A DNA stretch of 14,356 nt from Conidiobolus incongruus B7586. Its lineage: Eukaryota > Entomophthoromycota > Entomophthoromycetes > Entomophthorales > Conidiobolaceae. The notes under the pieces were generated by a model. It ran no database searches. It was not told the origin of the DNA and worked only from the letters and a program-made list of their open reading frames with translations. The DNA is taken from contig JNEM01016361.1 in assembly GCA_000697335.1 (NCBI GenBank), forward strand, positions 1-14,356, in the 5' to 3' direction. The position numbers and the translations under genes were made by a program. Below are positions 1 through 9,731 of the stretch, piece by piece (position 1 is the stretch's first letter; every line of letters starts with the position of its first letter).

Positions 1-600
1 GAAATAATATTTAAAAAGAATAGAATGATAATATAATAAATAAATATATATATATATATTATTCCATATAATTTTAAAAATAAGATTTAAATAATTCAAA
101 ATATTTTATATCACTTAATTAACTTATATCTATAATTTTATTTAAATTATAAATAATAGATTTTTCAATTTATGTAATTTTTGAAATTTAAAGACAAATA
201 AAATGATTAGATCATAAAAATCAGACTTTGTCTTAATAAATATTAGTTATAAAATATAAAAATTTGATTTTGAATTAGGAATTGTATTATAATATTGAAA
301 AAACAATATATATTTAAGAATAAGATATTATTAATAAAAAAATAAAATTTTCTATTACAAACTCATTTTTCAAAATATTGGAAATTGATTGAAAATTCAA
401 ATCTAATAATATCTCATTAAATTAGGAGTAATACATTTTTTAATATTAATTACTATATTTTAACCTATTGGAGAATCAATTTTTTTAAATATTGTTTCAT
501 AAATACCTAAAATGGTAGTCAGAATTTAATATGGATTTTTTTCAATATTAAAAAATAACATGATTACAAATCAAAGAAATTAGTATTAATATTGTTACAA
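1..600. other. AT-rich intergenic DNA, no gene seen
   Basis: This stretch is almost entirely A and T with short homopolymer runs. It holds an (AT)8 dinucleotide run at about 44-59 and one copy of the motif TAGGAGT at 423-429. I see no reading frame of useful length, no RNA gene and no recognisable transposon end on either strand. No CpG was noticed in it. It may be old decayed repeat DNA like that on the right of the window, but no family can be named. Confidence 0.7.
44..59. repeat. (AT)8 microsatellite
   Basis: An uninterrupted alternating AT run of 16 bases lies in AT-rich intergenic DNA. Such runs are common in DNA of this composition and no function is implied. Confidence 0.85.
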
Positions 601-915
601 GCCAAGTAACTCCCTTGTACCCAAGTATTTTTACATTAACCTAGTTTTAAAGTTATTTCCCCTTATATACCATTTGCTCCTGCTCTATCCTTTAGTTGGC
701 TAATGATGCAAGTCACTGGAGAATCCCATTAATCACCTTACCCAATCCACTCTATGTAAAACAAGGAATTAGAGCTATCTTCAAGAAAAAGAGTTTGATC
801 TGGGTCCTCTTAGCTATTTGACTTGAACCAATAAACACCCTATTTCCCTAACATACCTGAAATTCCCCAGATTTCTCTTTTATCTAAATTACTGTGGACA
901 CAGCATTCTCAAAGT
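601..915. other. Less AT-rich island of unknown origin
   Basis: About 315 bases stand out from the surrounding DNA by higher C content on the + strand, with CCC and TCC runs, while G stays low. In the + frame beginning at 696 a stretch of 41 codons stays open to about 818, with non-repetitive amino acid content including HWRIP and LPNPLY. Neither strand gives a protein family I recognise, and no start codon or splice site clearly frames an exon. It could be a remnant of a gene or of a mobile element, or an unmutated patch in AT-rich DNA. The composition break is seen; any origin is a guess. Confidence 0.4.
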
Positions 916-1909
916 GTGTTAATATAACATTGTAGTTATTAACAGTTGTTTTAAATTATCATATTCTATTTATTGATTATTAATCTAATATTATATCATA
1001 TATTTAATTTGTGATAGTTTATTCAGATAATAGTTGTGAATCATGTAGGAGATGTTAGACTTGTTCTAGTCATTCAAGGGGTTAAATTGAAATAAGTAAT
1101 AATTTGAGAGTATGTGAGAATGATTGTATTTATTGTTGGCAATATTTAAGTATGATTTTAGATAAGTATATTGATGAAATTATTTATTTTAGCTTAAATA
1201 ATTGTTCCTATAATATTTGGTTAGTCGGAAATTTTGAATAAAGTGATCAGTTATTCACATAATTAATCAAATTGAATTTGATTATCGGAGTATGTCGCCA
1301 GGTTTACACGAACTATTATTTTTATTTACTATATACTAAGGATTTATCACACTAACTGAATCACAATCATTATTGGCAAGAGAAGTGTCTTCATTATAAT
1401 ATATATACTCCTACATAGTAATATATATTGATATTTTTTTGATGTTATAATATATTTTTTAGAAAAAAACCATTTTCGTGAACTACCATCCTATTTTATC
1501 CTATATGCTGATCATCTCTTGAATATTGTATATAAAGTTTTGAGCTTTTATAAATACTATAATAAGAACTAAATTCAATATATACAACATTTAGTTTATG
1601 TTTGTAATATTTAGAATTTAATTCATTAAAATAAACAACTATTTCCATCAATATCCGACATTTATAAAGTATTTGATCAAAAACATTTTAATATTAATAT
1701 AATCAAGAAATTAATTCAGGAACTTATAGGAGTAATTAATTATGGATTCATATGAATTCAATGCTTAATCAAAAATAAAAAAAATTTTAAAATAATGCTG
1801 GCAATTTTCGGAATTAAACAGTTATTTATCCGACAAAAACCATTTAGTTACTATACATGGTACTAATTGATTCAAATATTATATGCAATAATGAACAAAG
1901 ATGGGGTTG
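916..1909. other. Intergenic DNA upstream of the carrier gene
   Basis: This is AT-rich DNA without a credible reading frame or RNA gene. Unlike the rest of the flanks it retains several CpG dinucleotides from about 1226 onward, for example near 1286 and 1296. It also contains a perfect palindrome at 1264-1284, two more TAGGAGT motifs (1727-1733, and 1407-1413 on the minus strand), and AT-rich runs. It presumably includes the distal promoter of the phosphate carrier gene, but no transcription factor site can be named with confidence. Confidence 0.6.
1264..1284. repeat. Perfect palindrome, 10-base arms
   Basis: TAATCAAATT and AATTTGATTA are exact inverted copies separated by a single G. The arms carry TAATC/GATTA at their outer ends. 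The palindrome lies about 720 bases upstream of the carrier start codon, in the part of the flank that keeps CpG. It could be a dimeric protein-binding site or a chance palindrome in AT-rich DNA. Confidence 0.8.
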
Positions 1910-1917
1910 TATAAATT
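1910..1917 (+). promoter_or_regulatory. Possible TATA box of the carrier gene
   Basis: TATAAATT begins 94 bases before the ATG at 2004 and sits directly after a G-rich patch (GATGGGGTTG) that is unusual for this flank. The distance suits a TATA element followed by a short 5' leader. In DNA this rich in A and T, TATA-like strings are frequent, so the call rests on position and the GC-richer context only. Confidence 0.35.
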
Positions 1918-2003
1918 AGAGCACTTTCCAAGTTGAGTATATTAAATCACTAGAATCAGACTTGTTCCATTAAATCATGTATATCATATAATCATTAATT
2001 ATA

Positions 2004-3057
2004 ATGGCTTCTCAATTATTTGGTAAAACTACTCTTCGCAACCCCACCGAACAAAATCCTACTGGTATTGATTTATATTCGCGTTTTGCTTTTGCCGGTT
2101 CTATCTGCTGTTCCATCACCCACGGTGCTCTTACTCCCGTCGATGTTGTAAGTAAATATATTTTTAATTTATTGCACCATCATTACTGATCTTAGTGATT
2201 TTATTTAATCTCTCTCACCTTTACCAATGATGCTTTGATCACAGGTTAAGACCCGTATTCAACTTGAACCCACTGTTTACAAGGATGGTATGTTGGCTTC
2301 TTTCCGCCAAGTCGTTAAGAACGAAGGTGCTGGTGCTCTATTGACTGGCCTTGGACCCACTGTTGGTGGTTACTTCGCTCAAGGTGCTTTCAAATATGGA
2401 GGTTACGAATTTTTCAAGAAGACTTTCATTGATTACTTGGGTGTTGAAACTGCTGCCCAAAACCGCACTGCTGTCTACCTTGTTTCTGCTGCTTTTGCTG
2501 AATTCATTGCCGATATCTTCTTGTGTCCTTTGGAAGCTACTCGTATTAGATTGGTTTCCCAACCCACTTTCGCCTCTGGCTTGGTTGGTGGTTTCACCCG
2601 TCTTTTGAGGGAAGAAGGTGTCATCCGCGGTTTCTACTCTGGTTTCGGACCCATCTTATTCAAGCAAGTTCCATACAACATGACTAAGTTTGTCGTCTAT
2701 GAACGTGCTGCCGAAGCCATCTACAGATCTATCTCTACCCCCAAGGATCAACTCTCCAACGGCACCACCACTGCCATCAACTTGGGTTCAGGTTTAATTG
2801 CTGGCGTTGCTGCTGCCATCATCTCTCAACCTGCTGATACCCTCTTGTCCAAGATCAATAAGCAAAAAGGTGCTGAAGGTTCCATCATGTCTTGTTTAAT
2901 TGGTTTGGCTAAGGAACTTGGACCTCGTGGTCTTTTCTTAGGTTTGGGTCCTCGTATTGTTATGGTTGGTACTTTAACCGCTGGTCAATTCGCTATCTAT
3001 GGTGATATAAAGCGTATCTTGGGTGCTACTAATGGTGTTGAATTGGTCAAGGCATAA
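2004..3057 (+). CDS. MIR1: Mitochondrial phosphate carrier (Mir1-type, SLC25 family), two exons
   Basis: The spliced product, exons 2004-2147 and 2245-3057, has 318 residues, against 311 in yeast Mir1. The family imports phosphate with a proton across the mitochondrial inner membrane for ATP synthesis. Three carrier repeats are visible, with signatures PVDVVK (residues 45-50), PLEATR (143-148) and the atypical third motif PADTLL (244-249) in [10 protein letters not shown], which is characteristic of phosphate carriers. His40, Glu134 and Glu145 match by alignment from memory the yeast residues His32, Glu126 and Glu137 linked to proton coupling; Cys36 matches yeast Cys28. There is no cleavable presequence; the N-terminus is short and polar. 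The start is supported by an in-frame TAA at 1989-1991, A at -3 and G at +4. Codons are GC-richer than the flanks and favour GGT, GCT, ATC and AAG, as in a well-expressed gene. No damage is seen. Pic2-type phosphate/copper carrier is the less likely alternative. Confidence 0.95.
2148..2244 (+). other. Spliceosomal intron of the carrier gene (97 bases)
   Basis: The intron starts GTAAGT and ends ACAG, in phase 0 between Val48 and Val49, inside the first carrier signature PVDVVK. Splicing is required: reading through gives unrelated residues and a stop at 2187-2189, whereas joining the exons restores the uninterrupted family motif [18 protein letters not shown] at 2186-2190 fits the fungal branch-site consensus CTRAY, though it lies 54 bases from the acceptor. 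The intron is much more AT-rich than the exons. Confidence 0.95.
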
Positions 3058-3296
3058 TTAAATCATAACTTCTCAAATCAATTTAATTATAATATTACTA
3101 CAGAAATTTAATTATGACACAATCATAAAATCAAAATTAAATATAATTATTAATTTATAAAAATTAACAAGATAAAATTAAAACTCCCTTTTATTATTCA
3201 TAGCTCTTTATTAAATATGTAGCAAACTTCTAATGCTTATCAATAATATTTATATTAAAGACTGAAATTTATTGTTTTATATACTTGCTTGGTTTG

Positions 3297-3313
3297 TTTA
3301 TAGGAGTTTTTTT
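3297..3313 (+). repeat. 17-base direct repeat, copy 1
   Basis: TTTATAGGAGTTTTTTT here is identical to 3636-3652, 339 bases further on. The sequences beyond the 17 bases do not align, so it is not obviously a pair of LTRs. The shared core is TAGGAGT, which also occurs at three places left of the gene. Confidence 0.7.
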
Positions 3314-3635
3314 GTTTTATATTTTTTCAATTACTTAATAATATTTTAGTTTTTAAATATAATAAATATTGAATTTAAAAAATCTTGATTATTTTAATTT
3401 TATATATTTTATAATTATTATATGAAATATTTAATATCTATAATTTATTATATTATTTCAAAATTTAAATAATAGGAAGTATTTATGATTAAAAATAAAT
3501 AAATATTGTAATATAAATAATAATCTTTTTTATAAATAATGATTTTTTATTATATAATTAAAAAGCTTTTAATAATTAAATAATAGATTTTTTATTAGAA
3601 ATTAAAATTTAATATTCTATAAAATATTAAATTTA

Positions 3636-3652
3636 TTTATAGGAGTTTTTTT
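3636..3652 (+). repeat. 17-base direct repeat, copy 2
   Basis: This is the second identical copy of the string at 3297-3313. It is followed by TATAGATTGATTTTGG, which does not match what follows the first copy. Confidence 0.7.
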
Positions 3653-3923
3653 ATAGATTGATTTTGGAATAAAAATAATAATGATATTATAAATTATAAT
3701 CTAAAGAATATAATATATATAATGTTTTTTTAATTACTTATAATGAAAATTTTTATTTAGAATATTAAAATCATATTTTTTATAAATATCATAGATTAAA
3801 TAAAATTTCTTAAATTATATCTAGAATATCAAATATATATAATTTTATATTAAAAGATTATATAATATATTAATATATAATTTTAAAAAATTAAATAATA
3901 AAAATAAATAGTTATATTTTACA

Positions 3924-3943
3924 AAATCAGTTAATACTGATTT
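3924..3943. repeat. Short perfect hairpin
   Basis: AAATCAGT and ACTGATTT are exact inverted copies around a four-base loop TAAT. It is one of the few places in this spacer that keeps G and C, and both lie in the arms. There is no T-rich tail or neighbouring gene that would make it a terminator. It is probably chance or a relic of a repeat end. Confidence 0.6.
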
Positions 3944-4202
3944 ATTTATAAATATATTATGCAAAACAATATATAAAAAAGATTAATTTAATTTGATTTA
4001 GAATTTAAATCTTTATTTCAATGAAATAATAAATATAGAGATATATAAATTAATGATTATTATATTTCAATAAAAAATTTTTAATTTAAAATAATACATA
4101 GGTAAATATTATTTGATATTAACTTCTTTAGCTTTTTTTAATTTTAAATTAAATTATAGATTATTAATTTAATAAAAATTAAAAATTTAATATATATTAT
4201 AA

Positions 4203-4420
4203 ATATATTAACCTATAAAAATAAATTATAAAATTAAAAACATTTATATTTTTATTAATAACTTAATTAATATTTAATAAAATAAACTTAAATTAAATAA
4301 TTAAAATCTATTATTTTTATTAATAGTATATTTTTTTAAATAATAATATTTAATTATTAATTAATTAAAATATAAATTCTAAAATTTTATCTAAAATAAA
4401 TTATAGATTTATAAGTATTT
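4203..4420. repeat. Segment preceding element copy 1; start recurs at right edge
   Basis: This AT-rich segment runs up to the left LTR. Its first 75 bases (4203-4277) match 14282-14356 with four mismatches, all transitions (C/T or A/G). The match continues to the last base of the window, so the true length of the repeat is unknown. No coding remnant is recognised in it. It is too long to be a target-site duplication, so it is either its own repeat family or the start of a larger duplicated unit. Confidence 0.7.
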
Positions 4421-4633
4421 TGTTAAAAGACTAGTTTTTTAAATTCTTATATACACTTTCATATAATCCAATTAACTATAAATTATATGATTAATTTATA
4501 CTTATATAATTAAATTAATTATATAAATAGCATTAAATTATCTAATAAATTAAGTTTTTCTTTTTCTTCTTAATTCTTATTATTTTTACTTTTACACTAC
4601 TTTTAAAATTGAAACTACATTCTATTAATATTA
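4421..4633 (+). repeat. Left LTR of copy 1 (right boundary approximate)
   Basis: The repeat begins TGTTAAAAGACTAG and aligns without gaps to 9732-9944. I count 18 differences over about 213 bases, of which 17 are transitions. The left edge is where similarity between the two copies begins to be strong and starts with TG, as LTRs do. The right edge is placed just before a TAGG string that may be the start of a decayed primer-binding site; similarity runs on into the internal region, so the edge cannot be set from the two copies alone. Confidence 0.65.
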
Positions 4634-4647
4634 TAGGATATTAACAC
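4634..4647 (+). other. Possible primer-binding site remnant
   Basis: TAGGATATTAACAC follows the proposed LTR end and could derive from a TGG-starting site complementary to a tRNA 3' end. The same place in copy 2 is 9945-9958. The tRNA cannot be named, and the call depends on the LTR end being right. Confidence 0.25.
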
Positions 4648-5824
4648 TACCTAATATAAATTTTAATATATTAATAACTCACCTTAGTTTAAAGCTTAAT
4701 TAAACTTTGTTTATACTTCTATACTATAGCTACATTATATTATTATATTTTGTGCCACACTACTTTTATATTAAGTTTTTTTCTATACTATATTAATTTA
4801 ACTACTATTATACTTATATAGTAACAGTAATAAAACTGTTAAAAACCTATTAAAAATTAATAACTATCTATATTAAACTTAATTATTACTATTTTAAATT
4901 TTATTTATAATTTATTTCATTTAAATTTAACACTATATATTATAATATTACTAAAAAAAATACCTTTATATTATTTTAATAATGATAACAACTTAATTAC
5001 TAAGTAAATTTAAGACTTTAGTTTTTAAAAACTTATTACCCTTTAAGAAACTTATATTAAACAGCTTTTAATTGAAAAAAATATGTTTTAAAGAGTTTAA
5101 ATCTAACAAACTAACTACTTTATTATAATTAATATATTAAACTACCTCTTTAGTATTTTTAAAAACAAATTAACTATTTATAATAGCTTAAAAAACTTTT
5201 ATAAGCTTGAAAAGTACTTTAAAAACATAAAGAACTATTTTAATTTGATTTTTAATAAAAATCTAAAGAATATCTTTAAATTAGTTATTTTTTTTTTTAG
5301 AAAAATCTATTTATATTTAGTAGTTAACTTATTATAAGTTTAATCCTAAAAAATCTTAAAGAGGATAACTTACTATAAAGATATAAACTTTTAAACAATT
5401 AGAAAAAAACTTTAAAGAAAAATATTACTTAAAAAATCAAGTTTAATTAGTAAAAAAAAAGCTTTCTTAGCTTAAATAAAAAACTTTTATAAAATAATTA
5501 ATTGAGAAATTTAATGAAATATGTTTAAATATATTAAATATCACTAAAGAAAAATAAATCCACAAACTATTATAATGCTTTAACCTTCAAGTAAAGTTTT
5601 AGTTAATTAGTAAAAAACACTTTAATAATATATTTTTTTCTAACATTTATAATGTAACAATTATAATTGATGATATTTTTTATATTATAACTAAATTTTC
5701 CCACCTTAAAAATTAATCTTTTAAATTTTACTTTAACCCACTTAATTTTAAATAATAAATGTTTCTGTTTTAAAACTTTATGAGAAAACTTTTAGTAAAG
5801 AAGTTAAAACCTACTTGAGAATAA

Positions 5825-5880
5825 ATAAAAGTTGTTACTACTGTTAAAAAACTTAAGTTAATTATAAAACTAATAAATAC
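5825..5880 (+). pseudogene. gag zinc-knuckle remnant, copy 1
   Basis: A cysteine-rich patch (C-Y-Y-C with downstream spacing like a CX2CX4HX4C knuckle) lies upstream of the protease remnant, where Ty3/Gypsy elements carry the nucleocapsid end of gag. The patch is decayed, and the call leans on position as much as residues. The equivalent place in copy 2 is about 11136-11191. Confidence 0.4.
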
Positions 5881-6169
5881 CCTTTAAAAAAACAACATCT
5901 ATTTAATTTTCAATAATCTTAACTTACCAACTATAAATTAAACTTGAATAATATTAATATAACCTTAAAATTACTTATTTTATAATTAGTTAGTAGATTT
6001 TAATCTAATCTACAAAAGTTCTAATAAACTAATAATTGTACAAATTAAATTATGTATACTAGATAAATCTAACTGATTAAACTATTAAAAAATAGAAATA
6101 TTCTAGTAATTAATTTACTTTGTAATTTTTTACCTTTAACTATCACTTTATTATTTATATTAACTAGTT

Positions 6170-6265
6170 TTTTTATAGATATACTTGTTAGTGTTTTAAT
6201 TAACTTTAGTTGTTTTAATTGTATTATCTCTTCTTTTATTATTTTAAAACTATTTTTACCTACTT
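6170..6265 (+). pseudogene. Retropepsin-like protease remnant, copy 1
   Basis: This region still resembles the active-site strand of Gypsy aspartic proteases and the segment after it, where a hydrophobic strand, the D-S/T-G position (about 6202-6210) and an F-I-S-like stretch lead to a K-L-x-L-P ending. It falls between gag and reverse transcriptase, as the family requires. It is broken. The copy 2 equivalent is about 11481-11576. Confidence 0.5.
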
Positions 6266-6879
6266 AAAAAAACAACTTAATAATTAAATATATTAACAAT
6301 TGAATAAAATAAATATCTGGTATTATATTTAAATACCTATTATTATTTTCTAATGACTTTTAATATATTAAATTCTTAGTTGGTAATATTAGTTATAATT
6401 TTATACTAGGTTAAAATTAATTTGAATATCACAATTTTATATCTATAAATATTACCCTAGAAGGTTACAAATTTATTTTTTTTACATTCTAAAAAAAATT
6501 AGTGGAATTAATCTTAAAAAATCTACATTACCCTATTATAAAATTATTAAATGTTTTACCTAACACTAACTCTACAATTGTAACAAATAATTCTATTATT
6601 ATAAGTAAAAATTAATGTAAAAAACTAATCAAAAACTTAAATAATTTATAAAGATATGTATTTGTTTTTTATTTATCTATTAACATTTTATCTATTGATT
6701 TTAATGAGGTTATATCTAATAACTACTTTTTATACAATATAATAAATTAATTTGCTAATGTTTTTAAACCTATAAATAAATTACCACTTAAATATAATAT
6801 TAAACACAAAATTAAATTAATCTTTAATATATAATTATATTTAAAATTTACTTACCATTTATCTCTTAAATAATATTAA

Positions 6880-7450
6880 ACCTTAAAAGAAGAAATCTAA
6901 AAACTAATTAAAAATAGGTATATTAGACTTTTTTCCTTACTATAAAAATCTCTAATTTTCTTTATATAAAAAACTAATGGTAGTTAAAAATTATATATTA
7001 ATAACTATATTTTAAACTTTAAAACTATTAAAGATAAAATTTTATTACTAAACTTATATAATATTAAAGATAAATTACTTAAATCAATTATATTTACTAA
7101 ACTAGATATTAAAGATAAATATTATAATATTAAAGTTGAAGAAAATTTTATCCCTTTAATTATTTTTAATACTCTTTTAAGTTACTATAAATTTATTATT
7201 ATAAACTTTAAATTTTATAATGTTTTTGTAACTTTTACTTGATTTATCAATTTTTTTTTAAATTTTATTTTTAATAACTTTATTATTACCTACTTTAATA
7301 ATATTTTAATCTTTTTAAAAACTAAAGAAGAATATATTTAACATATTAATTAAATTTTACAAATTATTCAAGAATATAAATTACTTTTAAAATTATTAAA
7401 ATGTATCTTTATTACTTTTTTTATCTTTTTCTATAGTTATATTATTTCCT
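6880..7450 (+). pseudogene. Reverse transcriptase remnant, copy 1
   Basis: This is the best-preserved coding fossil. The FTKLDIK-like block near 7088-7115, followed by a YNI-like strand and the later block around the catalytic Y-x-D-D position (about 7291-7302, followed by ILIF), appear in Ty3/Gypsy order and spacing. It is clearly closer to Gypsy than to Copia or LINE enzymes. It is broken at many places. Confidence 0.85.
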
Positions 7451-7589
7451 TTTAAAAAATTAATATTAATTTAACTAAACTTAATGGTGTTAAAGTTTTT
7501 ATTATACTTATAAACAAAGATTAACTTATGTTTATACTTAAATTATGAAATTACTTTAAAATTTTATTGATTTTTTTATTAAATTTATT

Positions 7590-8060
7590 ATTTCTCTTAT
7601 TAATCTCTTAAAGAAAAACTTTTTTTTTAAATATACCCCATTATATATTTTCTATATAAATATTTTAATTTTCTATATTATTAATATTTTTACTTTATTT
7701 ATTTTTAATTTAAAACTACCTACTATTATTTTTATTAACTTTAATTCTTTTGTAATTAATAAATAATTAACCTAGTTTGAATTTAATTTATATTTTACCT
7801 TATAACTATAAAATAAAATAATGAATAAAAGAGAATAAGTTGAGTTTAACTTTATAAATGTTATTTTAAAACTAATAACATTCTGGTTAAGAAAAATAAA
7901 ATTAGTTGAATTAAAATACCTAGTTTATAAATAAAAACTTTTTACTTTAATAAAAATAATCAAAAATCACTTACATTTCTTGTTTTATAACTTTTTCTTA
8001 ACACTTATAAATTATAAATCACTTATCTATTTAAATACTTAAAAGTATTTATTAAGAAAA
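7590..8060 (+). pseudogene. RNase H region remnant, copy 1
   Basis: Downstream of reverse transcriptase, a strand resembling the first RNase H strand (LPTIIFI, near 7705-7740) and a later block like the Y-D-K-E-L-L-A helix with H-L-H-F-L after it (about 7920-7985) follow in the order seen in Gypsy polyproteins. The remnant is broken. The copy 2 equivalent is about 12901-13371. Confidence 0.65.
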
Positions 8061-8329
8061 TAAATTAAATAGATTAAAATTATCTAAACTTATTTTTTCT
8101 TTATTTAATATCTTTTAGGTTAATAAAATTATATTATAGATACTTTGTTAAAAAATCTTATATATTTATCCTTTTATTTTAATTATAAAAATCTAACAAA
8201 TATTAACTTAATAATTATTAATGAAGGAAATAAAAAATTTATTAAATTATTTTAAGAAACACTATTAAATAATAATTTTTTTATTTTAGTTAAAGAAAAA
8301 CTCTTTAAACTATTAGAAAACTAATTAAA

Positions 8330-9000
8330 ATATGTTAAAAGATTTAAAATTATTAATAATTTATTATATTATAATAATTATTTATATATTCTTAATATCT
8401 TTAAGATTTAACCAATAATATTTAATAAATGTAATAATTTATTTGTTAAAAAACATTAAAACTAGTTAAAAACTATTAAAAGAATTAAAATAAAGTATTA
8501 CTAGCTTTCTTTAGTTAAATTAATTTAGAAATACACTAATATTTATAATATATACTAAAGAATTAAGTATAATACTTAATTAAAATATGGTAAACTTATT
8601 CTTTTATAAGTTTCTAATAAAATTTAATAACAAATCTAATTTAATTTCATAGAAATCTTTAAATCAACAAATAATTATAATAATTTATTGATTATAATAG
8701 ATGTATTTTTTAAATATGTTTATTTTATTCTTTATTTTAAAATTTTTATAGTTAAAGATATTACACAATTGTTATTCTTTAATATTTTTACCTATTATAA
8801 AATTCTATAAACTATTATATCTAATAAAAATATATAATTCAACTCTTAATTTTAGAAGTTATTATTTTTTTCTTTTAAGATTAACCTAATTATATCTACT
8901 ATTAATTATCACTAAACTAATAAACTTGTTGAAAAAATTATTAAAACCTTAAAGTAAATAATTAAAACTTATATTAACACTAATTAGTTAAATTAAAATG
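8330..9000 (+). pseudogene. Integrase core remnant, copy 1
   Basis: Two landmarks of Gypsy integrases are traceable. One is the strand resembling L-I-I-I-D-x-F-x-K-Y (about 8685-8735). The other is the late core helix with an L-V-E-K-I-I-K-T-L-like run (about 8910-8960). The order and spacing after RNase H are right. It is broken. Confidence 0.75.
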
Positions 9001-9319
9001 TTTATATCTATTAACTTTAATATTTATTTAACACCTTTATTAATAAATTAACAAGTTTTAACTTTTATTTCATTAATTATAATAAATATCCTAATTTAAT
9101 AATTACTCTAAAACTTTAAATTAACTTACCTTTAAACATTGTTGAATTTTAATCTAATATTAAATATATTAATTCTGTTGTTAAATTTAACTTAAAAGAA
9201 AATTAAAGGATTATAAAATAATAATACTTAAAATTATCTAGAAACCCTTTTAAATATAAAACTAATATATTTGTATACTTAAAACAATTTGTTTTTAAAC
9301 CTACTTTATTTAAATTTAG

Positions 9320-9700
9320 CTTAAATCCCAAATATTTACTATTATATTATAATCTTTATAAAATCTAATCTATTAATTTAAATTTTAAAAATATTACTTT
9401 AGAATTATTTTTAACTTTGAAAATTAACTTTACCTTTTATATATCTAAAATTAAACCATACTTTAAAGATTTTAATATTTTTTCTAATTGTTAAAAACTT
9501 TAAAATTAGATTTAATTATTAATTAAAATAGAGAAGAAGAATACTATATTAATTACATAATTAAATTTAAATCTATTAAGAATAAATTTTATTTTTATAT
9601 AAAATAGATAAGTTATTTTATTAAAGAAGTTATATAAGAATCTTTAAAAAATATTAAAAATACTTTAGCTTATTATATTTATTTGTAAAAAATTAAAGAG
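9320..9700 (+). pseudogene. Integrase C-terminal and chromodomain-like remnant, copy 1
   Basis: A block like the GPY/F module is followed near 9420-9465 by FYISKIKPYF, which resembles the common PVFHVSKLKPY ending. Then comes an acidic stretch and a KNKFYFYIK-like segment (about 9570-9605), matching the first strands of a chromodomain. In chromoviruses this domain binds methylated histone H3 and steers insertion to heterochromatin. The remnant is broken, and copy 2 has no equivalent because it ends earlier. Confidence 0.6.
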
Positions 9701-9731
9701 TATGTCTCTTTTAAAAAACTTACTAAAAAAG

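Larger units (their letters stand above)
3058..4202. other. Extremely AT-rich spacer, no gene seen
   Basis: About 1.1 kb downstream of the carrier stop is dominated by A and T, with G and C falling to a few per 60-base line. The first part must include the 3' untranslated region and polyadenylation site of the carrier gene, but no signal can be singled out. A 17-base string, TTTATAGGAGTTTTTTT, occurs twice (3297-3313 and 3636-3652), and a hairpin lies at 3924-3943. I find no coding remnant and no CpG. It may be an older, more decayed repeat than the element to its right. Confidence 0.65.
4421..9731 (+). mobile_element. Decayed Ty3/Gypsy chromovirus, copy 1 (LTR plus full internal region)
   Basis: This is a fossil LTR retrotransposon on the + strand, about 5.3 kb from the start of its left LTR to the start of the next LTR. 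Remnants follow the Ty3/Gypsy order: gag with a zinc-knuckle-like patch, protease, reverse transcriptase, RNase H, integrase, then a chromodomain-like tail, which points to the chromovirus branch. It is broken throughout with very many inactivating changes and no long open frame. Decay is almost all C-to-T and G-to-A type, with few length changes relative to copy 2, which suggests mutational silencing and not slow erosion. For that reason divergence cannot be used as a clock. A short purine run (AAAAAAG, 9725-9731) directly before the next LTR fits a polypurine tract. Confidence 0.85.

Noticed and set aside
1057-1967. Shared 10-mer AGACTTGTTC at 1057-1066 and 1958-1967
   Set aside because: There are only two copies, the flanks do not align, and it is not placed like a known promoter element. 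Chance is sufficient.
2004-2189. A 61-residue protein ending just after exon 1
   Set aside because: Its last residues come from reading into the intron. The GTAAGT donor and ACAG acceptor, and the restored carrier motif after splicing, show that the gene continues to 3057.
2338-2608. Overlapping open frames inside exon 2 on both strands
   Set aside because: They are shadows of the carrier coding sequence, with biased composition and no family resemblance.
4203-4420. Target-site duplication of the element
   Set aside because: The matching segment is at least 75 bases, whereas Gypsy target duplications are only a few bases. It also does not abut the LTR on the left.
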